Below are positions 56,993 to 64,000 of a DNA stretch of 64,000 nt, in pieces; position 1 is the stretch's first letter, and each line of letters opens with the position of its first letter. The notes under the pieces are model-generated. The model was not told where the DNA came from and searched no databases. It was given only the letters and a program-made list of their open reading frames with translations. The translations under genes were made by a program, and so were the position numbers. The stretch covers positions 1-64,000 of the forward strand of contig NZ_JAOSLC020000004.1 in NCBI RefSeq assembly GCF_026191475.2, in the 5' to 3' direction. The stretch comes from Polaribacter ponticola. Lineage in GTDB: Bacteria > Bacteroidota > Bacteroidia > Flavobacteriales > Flavobacteriaceae.

Positions 56993-59008
56993 ATGATTAA
57001 AAAATTACTCTTAATACTATTTATTACAAGTTTAGGAAGCGTTAATGCGCAATTAACACCTCCATCAGAATTGCAATCTTATTATAATAATGTAGATTTC
57101 TCACTTACAGGAATTCAATTATTTAATGATTTAGCTACAAAAACTATTTCTAAACATACTAATATTTTAGAATACGGACAAAGACACAACTACTTATACA
57201 ATGCTGATGAAGATTTAGCTAATACTGCTAATGTAATTTTAATGTATAGTGGAGAAAGTAGAGACGAAAGAGAATACCAATCTGGTAGTAACTCTCATCA
57301 AACACAGACTTATAATACAGAGCACGTTTATCCGCAGTCTTTAATTATTAACAATGCTAAAGGAGATTTACATCACCTTAGAACTTGTGATATTTCTATA
57401 AATTCTGACAGAGGAAGCAGAAAATTTATTGAAGGTTCTGGTAATTATGGTGTGGTTGATTCTTCTTGGTATCCTGGTGATGATTGGAAAGGAGATGTAG
57501 CAAGAATGATTATGTATTTAAACCTAAGATATAATGAGTCTTTTAGCGATATTGGAACATTAAATCTATTTTTAAAATGGAATGCAGAAGATCCTGTTTC
57601 TGATTTTGAAAAACAAAGAAATGAAATTATTACTGCGGCACAAGGAAATAGAAATCCGTTTATAGACAACCCTTATATTGCAACCATAATTTGGGGAGGA
57701 AATGCTGCAGAAAACACTTGGGGAGAAGCAGATACAGAAATTCCTACAGTTCCAACAAGTATAGCTTTAAGTAATATTGCAACATCTACAATAGATGTAA
57801 CTTGGAATGCTTCAACTGATAATAATGGAATTGGTAAATATGAAATATATGCAAACGGAGTTTTAAACGGAGAGTCTACAACTACAAATTATACTGTTAT
57901 CAATTTAACCCCTAATACCACTTACAGTATTACTGTTTTAGCTAAAGATATTGCCGGTAATGAATCTGCACAATCTACAGCTGTAAATGGTACTACTTTA
58001 GTTGATAATACACCACCAACTATACCAACAGATGTTACAATTGCTAGTAAATCAGGAACAAGTTTAAAAATAACTTGGACAGCATCAACAGACGATTCTG
58101 CAATTTCAGCTTATAACGTTTATGTAGATGGTACATATAACGATAGTACTACAGAAACCAATTTTACTATTACAGGCTTAACAGTTTCTACAACCTATGC
58201 AATTACAGTTTTAGCAAAAGATACGTCAAACAACGAATCTGAGCAAAGTAATGCTGTAAACGGAACAACAACTGATGGTTCTGCACCTTCTAACGAGTTG
58301 TTTTTCTCTGAATATCTCGAAGGTGGTGGTAATAATAAAGCTCTAGAAATTGCTAATTTTACAGGGCAAACAGTTTCTTTAGCAAATTATGCTGTTAAAT
58401 TAGGTTCTAATGGTGCCGATTTTGGAACTCAAATTTTAACCTTTACAAATCAAACAATTGAAGATGGCGATGTTTTTGTAATTGGTAATGCTCAGTTAGC
58501 AGTTTGTGAATCTGAAGTAGATATAGAAAGTACTGTTACTTATTTTAATGGAAATGACGTTTTAGGTTTATTTAAAAATGATGTTTTAATAGATATTATT
58601 GGTAAAGAAGGAGACACTAATACATTTGGCTCAAACGTTACTTTAAAAAGGAAATCTACTATTGTATCTCCTAATTTAGTTTTTGATAGAGATGAATGGG
58701 TAGAAGGTTCAGGAGTAGATGATTGTACTAACTTAGGAAAGCATACTGTAAGTACAGCGAGCATTGAAAATGAAAATCTAACAGTTATAAAAATGTACCC
58801 TAACCCTACAAATGGAGATAAATTATACTTTAAATACTCAGAAGATCTAAAAATTAATATCTACAATGTTTTGGGTAAATTATTAGTAACAGAAAAAGTA
58901 GACAACAATAATAATCAAATTGATATTTCTTCACTTTCAAAAGGAATTTATTTAGTTAAAATTAATTCAGAAAATCAGTTCATCACAAAAAAACTGATAA
59001 AGAAGTAA
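56993..59008 (+). CDS. T9SS-exported endonuclease I family protein, copy 2
   Basis: 671 residues, intact, three bases after copy 1. Signal peptide LLLILFITSLGSVNAQ; YNTEHVYPQSL and DLHHLRTCDISINSDRGSR form the nuclease site. Same tail of two FnIII domains, lamin-tail domain and T9SS signal (MYPNPTNG, GIYLVKI). The nuclease domain is divergent from copy 1 while the tail is very similar, as if tails were exchanged or under common constraint. Confidence 0.93.
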   Translation: MIKKLLLILFITSLGSVNAQLTPPSELQSYYNNVDFSLTGIQLFNDLATKTISKHTNILEYGQRHNYLYNADEDLANTANVILMYSGESRDEREYQSGSNSHQTQTYNTEHVYPQSLIINNAKGDLHHLRTCDISINSDRGSRKFIEGSGNYGVVDSSWYPGDDWKGDVARMIMYLNLRYNESFSDIGTLNLFLKWNAEDPVSDFEKQRNEIITAAQGNRNPFIDNPYIATIIWGGNAAENTWGEADTEIPTVPTSIALSNIATSTIDVTWNASTDNNGIGKYEIYANGVLNGESTTTNYTVINLTPNTTYSITVLAKDIAGNESAQSTAVNGTTLVDNTPPTIPTDVTIASKSGTSLKITWTASTDDSAISAYNVYVDGTYNDSTTETNFTITGLTVSTTYAITVLAKDTSNNESEQSNAVNGTTTDGSAPSNELFFSEYLEGGGNNKALEIANFTGQTVSLANYAVKLGSNGADFGTQILTFTNQTIEDGDVFVIGNAQLAVCESEVDIESTVTYFNGNDVLGLFKNDVLIDIIGKEGDTNTFGSNVTLKRKSTIVSPNLVFDRDEWVEGSGVDDCTNLGKHTVSTASIENENLTVIKMYPNPTNGDKLYFKYSEDLKINIYNVLGKLLVTEKVDNNNNQIDISSLSKGIYLVKINSENQFITKKLIKK

Positions 59009-59026
59009 ATAATATTTCTATAAATT

Positions 59027-59061
59027 AAAAAAAGAGCAACTATGGTAGTTGCTCTTTTTTT
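59027..59061. terminator. bidirectional terminator between endonuclease and peroxidase genes
   Basis: GAGCAACTA/TAGTTGCTC stem with a 3-base loop, flanked by A7 and T8, serving both convergent genes. Confidence 0.9.
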
Positions 59062-59064
59062 ATA

Positions 59065-60462
59065 TCAATTTTTTATTATTCTTTTAGTAAGAACTTCATT
59101 TGTGAGATAATTTATAATTTTAATAATATAAATACCACTATCTAAACCCGATACATCTAAAATAGAATTCCCTACTATATTTTTAGCATACATTTTTTTA
59201 CCTTGTATATTATAAACAGTTATATTAAAATCTCCATTTTCAATAGTTATGTTTAAATTATTTTGAACAGGATTAGGATAAATATTAACCATATTTCTTA
59301 AACTAGGGCTGTTTAAGCTTAAAACACTGCCTGTTATTGTTATATCTCCGTTTTCATCAAAAGGGTTAGACCATTTTTCGTTAACATAAACATCTGTTCC
59401 TGTTAATGTTTTAAGAAAAGCTATTAACGCATTTTTTTCATCATCATTAAGATTTAATCTTTGGGTGTTAGGACCTGTCCTTAATCTATTATCTAAATCT
59501 GTATTTAAAGAGTTATTTGGAATTTCATTATAATGATTTATTACATCTAATAAAGTTTTTAAGCTACCATCGTGCATTAATGGGCCATTTAAAATACCAT
59601 CAGGATTTACTAAATCTCTTAATGTTGGAGCTCTAAAATTTGTTAAATCAATTTCCGAAGTATTACCTGCAACTCCAATAATACCATTATTTCTAGAATT
59701 TGGATCAATATCAAATTCATCACCACGATGACATCCAATACATCCTGCTCCATTCATATTAGGTGGAGTTATAAATAATCTTTTCCCTTCATTCTCTTGT
59801 ACTGTAAAATTTGGAAAATTTGCAATAATATTATTTACTTGAGCTCTTCCAATATCATATTTAGAATCAAAAGATTGTATACTTCTAATAAACTGTGATA
59901 AGGCTAACTGAATCCTTTCTTCTGTAATTGTTTTATCGCCAAAAGCAAAATTAAATAAGTTTTGATAGTATTCTATTGCAGAAAGTTTTGATATTAAATC
60001 ATTAATATTCTCATCACCATTTGTTCCACTAAACCCCATTTCTACATGATCTTGAATTGGTTTTGTAGTTTGGTCTTCTAGAGAAATTGCTCTTTCGTCC
60101 CAAAAAAACTTTTCTTCATCAGAAAATTTAGAATTAATTAAACGCATAGAATGTCTTCCTGTTAATCCACCATTTAAACCAATACTTTGTGTAGCATCAT
60201 CTCCAAAAGCTTTTTCTTGTTTATGACAGCTAGCACATGCAATTGTATTATTAGCAGATAATTTTTTATCATAAAAAAGAACTCTACCTAATGTAGCTGT
60301 TTTATTATCAATAGCATTATTAATTGGTGTATTATCTTTTAATATATATTGAGACTTAGTTTGATTCGAGTAATTAAAAAGATTATCTAAATCAATTGTA
60401 CCACTTATTGTAATAAAAGCAACTCCAAGAATAGTAATTAAATTGGGTAAGGTTTTGTTCAT
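59065..60462 (-). CDS. dihaem cytochrome c peroxidase (MauG/CcpA family) with T9SS tail
   Basis: 465 residues. An N-terminal signal/anchor is followed by two haem c motifs, CASCHKQ and CIGCHRG, with RDLVNPDGILNGPLMHDGSL in the second domain. The C-terminal 75 residues (IYPNPVQNNLNITIEN to GIYIIKIINYL) form a T9SS sorting domain, so this peroxidase is secreted or surface-bound rather than periplasmic. Usual family length without the tail is about 340-380. Confidence 0.9.
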   Translation of the reverse strand: MNKTLPNLITILGVAFITISGTIDLDNLFNYSNQTKSQYILKDNTPINNAIDNKTATLGRVLFYDKKLSANNTIACASCHKQEKAFGDDATQSIGLNGGLTGRHSMRLINSKFSDEEKFFWDERAISLEDQTTKPIQDHVEMGFSGTNGDENINDLISKLSAIEYYQNLFNFAFGDKTITEERIQLALSQFIRSIQSFDSKYDIGRAQVNNIIANFPNFTVQENEGKRLFITPPNMNGAGCIGCHRGDEFDIDPNSRNNGIIGVAGNTSEIDLTNFRAPTLRDLVNPDGILNGPLMHDGSLKTLLDVINHYNEIPNNSLNTDLDNRLRTGPNTQRLNLNDDEKNALIAFLKTLTGTDVYVNEKWSNPFDENGDITITGSVLSLNSPSLRNMVNIYPNPVQNNLNITIENGDFNITVYNIQGKKMYAKNIVGNSILDVSGLDSGIYIIKIINYLTNEVLTKRIIKN

Positions 60463-60603
60463 TTTTGGTTAATTATTAAATGTTTTATTTGTTAGACCTT
60501 TCAATTTTATAATAGTTTGAAAAAATAAATTTTAATGTTAAAAGATTTTGTATAACTATCTTTATTCTTCAATTTAAATGCAAATAAATATATTCAAAAA
60601 AAC

Positions 60604-60611
60604 TAAATTTG
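60604..60611 (+). promoter_or_regulatory. -7 box of purL
   Basis: TAAATTTG (TAnnTTTG) 33 bases before the ATG at 60645. Confidence 0.5.
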
Positions 60612-60644
60612 CATTTTTATTACAACACACAAACACAACATAAA

Positions 60645-63600
60645 ATGATTCATTTCTTTGGAAACAAAAACAGTAAAATATTCGCTGTTCAAACAACAAA
60701 AGAATTAACTTCAGAAACCATAGCCAAATTAATATGGTTATTTGGTAATCAACCAAAAATAGAAGAAACATCAATAGATGCTTTTTTTGTTGGACCAAGA
60801 GCTGCAATGATTACTCCTTGGAGTACAAATGCTGTAGAAATTACTCAGAATATGGGGATTTCAAATATCATTAGAATAGAAGAATTTGAAGTTATTGAAC
60901 AAGATTTTTCTGATTTTGACCCAATGATTTCTGAAAAATTTAATGGATTACATCAAGATAGTTTTACTATTGAAATTAAACCAGAAGCAATTTTAGATAT
61001 TGAAGATATTGCTTCTTACAACAACCAAGAAGGTTTATCTTTAAGTGATGAAGAAGTTGAATATTTAGAAAGTGTTGCTACTAAAATAGGAAGAAAATTA
61101 ACAGATTCTGAAGTATTTGGCTTCAGCCAAGTAAACTCAGAACACTGTAGACATAAAATATTTAACGGAACTTTTGTTATTGATGGAGAAGAAATGCCTA
61201 CTTCATTATTTAAGTTGATTAAAGAAACATCAAAGCAATTTCCTAACGATATTGTTTCTGCGTACAAAGACAATGTTGCTTTTATTAAAGGACCAAAAGT
61301 GGAACAATTTGCACCTAAAACGGCAGATAAACCAGACTTTTATGAAACATTAGATTATGAATCTGTAATTTCATTAAAAGCAGAAACACATAACTTTCCA
61401 ACAACTGTAGAGCCTTTTAATGGTGCTGCAACAGGTTCTGGTGGAGAAATTAGAGATCGTTTAGCTGGTGGAAAAGGTTCTTTACCTTTAGCAGGTACAG
61501 CAGTTTATATGACTTCGTATTCTCGTTTAGAAAAAGGTCGTTATTGGGAAGATAAGTTTGAAGCTAGAGATTGGTTGTACCAAACTCCTATGGATATTTT
61601 AATAAAGGCTTCTAATGGAGCATCTGATTTTGGAAACAAATTCGGTCAGCCTTTAATTACTGGTTCTGTGTTAACTTTTGAACACGAAGAAAATTCTTCT
61701 GTAAGTGATGCAGCTGCAAGAAAACTTGGTTTTGACAAGGTAATAATGCAAGCTGGTGGAATTGGATATGGAAAAGCAGATCAAGCTTTAAAAGACACAC
61801 CAAAAGAAGGTGATAAAATTGTAATTCTTGGTGGAGAAAATTATAGAATTGGAATGGGTGGTGCTGCTGTTTCTTCAGCAGATACAGGTGCATTAGATTC
61901 AGGAATTGAATTAAACGCGGTGCAACGTTCTAATCCAGAAATGCAAAAACGTGCTGCAAATGCCGTTCGTGGAATGGTAGAAAGTGAAGAAAACTTTATT
62001 GTTTCTATTCACGATCATGGAGCTGGTGGGCATTTAAATTGTTTATCTGAATTAGTAGAAGATACTGGTGGAAAAATAAATTTAGACGCTTTACCTGTTG
62101 GAGATCCAACTTTATCAGCAAAAGAAATTATTGGTAACGAATCTCAAGAAAGAATGGGATTGGTTATTGCAGAAAAACATATAGATACTTTACAAAAAAT
62201 TGCAGAACGTGAGCGTTCGCCAATCTATACTGTTGGAGATGTTACTGGAAATGATCGTTTTACTTTTGAATCTAAAACTACTGGTAAAAAACCAATGGAT
62301 TTAGCTTTAGAAGACATGTTTGGTTCATCACCTAAAACTATAATGACAGACAAGACTGTTGTTAGAAATTATAAAAATTCTAGATATAAAATTAAGAACT
62401 TTAAAAAATATTTAGAGCAAGTTTTACAGTTAGAAGCTGTTGCTTGTAAAGATTGGTTAACAAATAAAGTAGACCGTTGTGTTGGTGGTAAAGTTGCCAA
62501 ACAACAATGTGTTGGACCATTACAAATTCCGTTAAATAATGTTGGTGTTATGGCATTAGATTATAACGGTAAAGAAGGTGTAGCAACAAGTATTGGCCAC
62601 TCGCCTATTTCGGCTTTAATTAATCCGGAAGCTGGAAGTAGAAACGCCATTACAGAAAGTTTAACCAACATTATTTGGGCACCTTTAAAAGATAATTTAG
62701 ATTCAATTTCATTATCTGCAAACTGGATGTGGCCTTGTAAAAATGAAGGTGAAGATGCTCGTTTATATAAAGCTGTTAAAGCAGTTTCAGAATTTTCTAT
62801 CGGTTTAGGAATTAATGTTCCTACTGGTAAAGATTCTTTATCTATGAAACAAAAATATCCTGATGGTGATGTAATTGCACCAGGAACTGTAATTATTTCT
62901 GCTGCTGGAAACTGTAATGAAATTAGTAAAGTTGTAGAACCTCTTTTACAAGTTAATGGTGGAAATATCTATTATATTAATATTTCTCAAGACGAATTTA
63001 AATTAGGAGGAAGTTCTTTTCATCAAGTTTTAAATACCATTGGAAATGAAGCGCCAGATGTTACTGATGTAGCTTTTGTAAAAAATACTTTTAATACAAT
63101 TCAAGAATTAATAAAGGCTGATAAAATTACCGCAGGACATGATGTTGCTTCTGGTGGTTTAATTACAACGTTGTTAGAAATGTGTTTTGCTGATGTTAAT
63201 TTAGGTGCAGATTTAAACATTTCTTCTTTAAATGAAGAAGATGCTATAAAAGTATTGTTTGCTGAAAATTCGGGAATTGTTTTTCAATCGGATGCTTCAA
63301 TAGAAAGTATTTTATCAGAAAACAATATTGAGTTTTTTAATATTGGAACTGCTACTAACTCAGGAACTGTAAACATTCAAAATAACGAAGATGCTTTCTC
63401 TTTTAATGTTTCTGAAATGAGAGATGTTTGGTATAAGACCTCTTTCCTACTCGATCAAAAACAAACTGCAAACAGGTTAGCAAAAGATCGTTTCGACAAT
63501 TATAAAAAACAGCCTTTACAGTTTACCTTTCCTGAAAACTTCACAGGGAAATTACCTAAAATCGGTAAAAAGAAGCCAAAAGCTGCAATTATTCGTGAAA

Positions 63601-64000
63601 AAGGAAGTAATTCTGAACGTGAAATGGCAAATGCAATGTATTTAGCTGGTTTTGATGTAAAAGATGTTCATATGACCGATTTAATTTCTGGTCGTGAAAC
63701 TTTAGAAGATATTCAGTTTATTGGTGCTGTAGGTGGTTTTTCTAATAGTGATGTTTTAGGTTCTGCTAAAGGTTGGGCTGGAGCATTTAAATACAACGAA
63801 AAAGCAAATACAGCTTTAAAAAACTTCTTTAAAAGAGAAGATACATTATCTGTTGGTATTTGTAACGGTGCACAATTATGGATGGAATTAGATTTAATAA
63901 ACCCAGATCATAAAGTACACGGAAAATTAGTGCATAACGATTCTAAAAAACACGAGAGTTCTTTTACTTCTGTAAAAATTCAAGAAAATAATTCTGTAAT
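60645..64000 (+). CDS. purL: phosphoribosylformylglycinamidine synthase (partial, runs off the window)
   Basis: First 1118 residues, no break seen. The N-terminal domain comes first, then the FGAM synthase catalytic core (FGFSQVNSEHCRHKIFNG, KAETHNFPTTVEPFNGAATGSGG, HDHGAGG). A second AIR-synthase half follows (GKDSLSMKQ, HDVASGGL). The C-terminal glutaminase has started, with its cysteine in VGICNGAQLWMEL. The remaining roughly 100 residues, with the triad His and Glu, lie beyond. Single-chain large PurL, fourth step of purine synthesis. Confidence 0.96.
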   Translation, partial: MIHFFGNKNSKIFAVQTTKELTSETIAKLIWLFGNQPKIEETSIDAFFVGPRAAMITPWSTNAVEITQNMGISNIIRIEEFEVIEQDFSDFDPMISEKFNGLHQDSFTIEIKPEAILDIEDIASYNNQEGLSLSDEEVEYLESVATKIGRKLTDSEVFGFSQVNSEHCRHKIFNGTFVIDGEEMPTSLFKLIKETSKQFPNDIVSAYKDNVAFIKGPKVEQFAPKTADKPDFYETLDYESVISLKAETHNFPTTVEPFNGAATGSGGEIRDRLAGGKGSLPLAGTAVYMTSYSRLEKGRYWEDKFEARDWLYQTPMDILIKASNGASDFGNKFGQPLITGSVLTFEHEENSSVSDAAARKLGFDKVIMQAGGIGYGKADQALKDTPKEGDKIVILGGENYRIGMGGAAVSSADTGALDSGIELNAVQRSNPEMQKRAANAVRGMVESEENFIVSIHDHGAGGHLNCLSELVEDTGGKINLDALPVGDPTLSAKEIIGNESQERMGLVIAEKHIDTLQKIAERERSPIYTVGDVTGNDRFTFESKTTGKKPMDLALEDMFGSSPKTIMTDKTVVRNYKNSRYKIKNFKKYLEQVLQLEAVACKDWLTNKVDRCVGGKVAKQQCVGPLQIPLNNVGVMALDYNGKEGVATSIGHSPISALINPEAGSRNAITESLTNIIWAPLKDNLDSISLSANWMWPCKNEGEDARLYKAVKAVSEFSIGLGINVPTGKDSLSMKQKYPDGDVIAPGTVIISAAGNCNEISKVVEPLLQVNGGNIYYINISQDEFKLGGSSFHQVLNTIGNEAPDVTDVAFVKNTFNTIQELIKADKITAGHDVASGGLITTLLEMCFADVNLGADLNISSLNEEDAIKVLFAENSGIVFQSDASIESILSENNIEFFNIGTATNSGTVNIQNNEDAFSFNVSEMRDVWYKTSFLLDQKQTANRLAKDRFDNYKKQPLQFTFPENFTGKLPKIGKKKPKAAIIREKGSNSEREMANAMYLAGFDVKDVHMTDLISGRETLEDIQFIGAVGGFSNSDVLGSAKGWAGAFKYNEKANTALKNFFKREDTLSVGICNGAQLWMELDLINPDHKVHGKLVHNDSKKHESSFTSVKIQENNSV

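Noticed and set aside
1..64000. CRISPR arrays, tRNA and rRNA genes
   Set aside because: I saw no regularly spaced short direct repeats with unique spacers, no cloverleaf ending in a recognisable T-arm, and no rRNA sequence.

Overview
The window is AT-rich (roughly 30% GC by eye) and reads as a chromosome segment of a marine-type Flavobacteriaceae (Bacteroidota; Polaribacter/Tenacibaculum-like is my guess). Supporting signs are TAnnTTTG -7 promoter boxes, type IX secretion (T9SS) C-terminal sorting domains, SusC-like carboxypeptidase-regulatory/TonB receptor architecture, DUF6702 and DUF4331 proteins, and a RibB fused to a degenerate RibA domain.

Region 1 (1-15.2 kb) is accessory DNA. Five gene cassettes, all on the + strand, each begin with GTTNNNN and end with the complementary NNNNAAC. 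They are separated by about 130-bp imperfect palindromes that look like integron attC sites. The cassettes carry an ATPase/TOPRIM-like pair (probable phage defence), MazEF, ParDE (the toxin is tandemly duplicated), two secreted WG-repeat-like proteins, and a HigBA-type module. No integrase lies in the window, so this resembles an attC array lacking an integrase. Every complete attC-like site is split by an IS110-family element. Six copies of three unrelated lineages (A x3, B x2, C x1) sit at equivalent places in the palindrome. Upstream of each transposase is a structured non-coding segment with two loops. One loop contains sequence matching the flanking attC-like target, the other contains sequence matching the element's own ends. 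This is the layout of an IS110 bridge RNA, here apparently programmed for attC-like sites. An IS3-family remnant closes the region.

Region 2 (15.3-25 kb) has a minus-strand operon (two DUF4331 proteins, a TPR lipoprotein, a TonB-dependent receptor), a potassium-channel gene with a C-terminal zinc ribbon, miaA, an OmpH/Skp chaperone, a MATE exporter and thiol peroxidase. Region 3 (25-41.9 kb) is cell-envelope and housekeeping DNA: dgkA, ftsK, lolA-like, lptF/G-like, ribB(X), pepE, carboxypeptidase-regulatory-domain proteins, two tandem M1 metallopeptidases, folE, and hisS with an unusual insert. Region 4 (42-54.8 kb) holds yihY, a four-helix bundle protein, a pentapeptide-repeat protein, nadC, rlmH, rdgB, an iron/cobalamin-type ABC permease and ATPase, an M28 peptidase, recG and an RsmB/NSUN RNA methyltransferase. 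Region 5 (54.8-64 kb) has two tandem T9SS-exported endonuclease I proteins, a T9SS-exported dihaem peroxidase, and the first 1118 codons of purL.

About twenty reading frames are interrupted by single-base indels, most of them in A or T homopolymers, and these include normally essential genes (ftsK, lptF/G-like). This pattern points to uncorrected long-read sequencing error rather than real gene decay. Broken genes are annotated here over their full reconstructed span.
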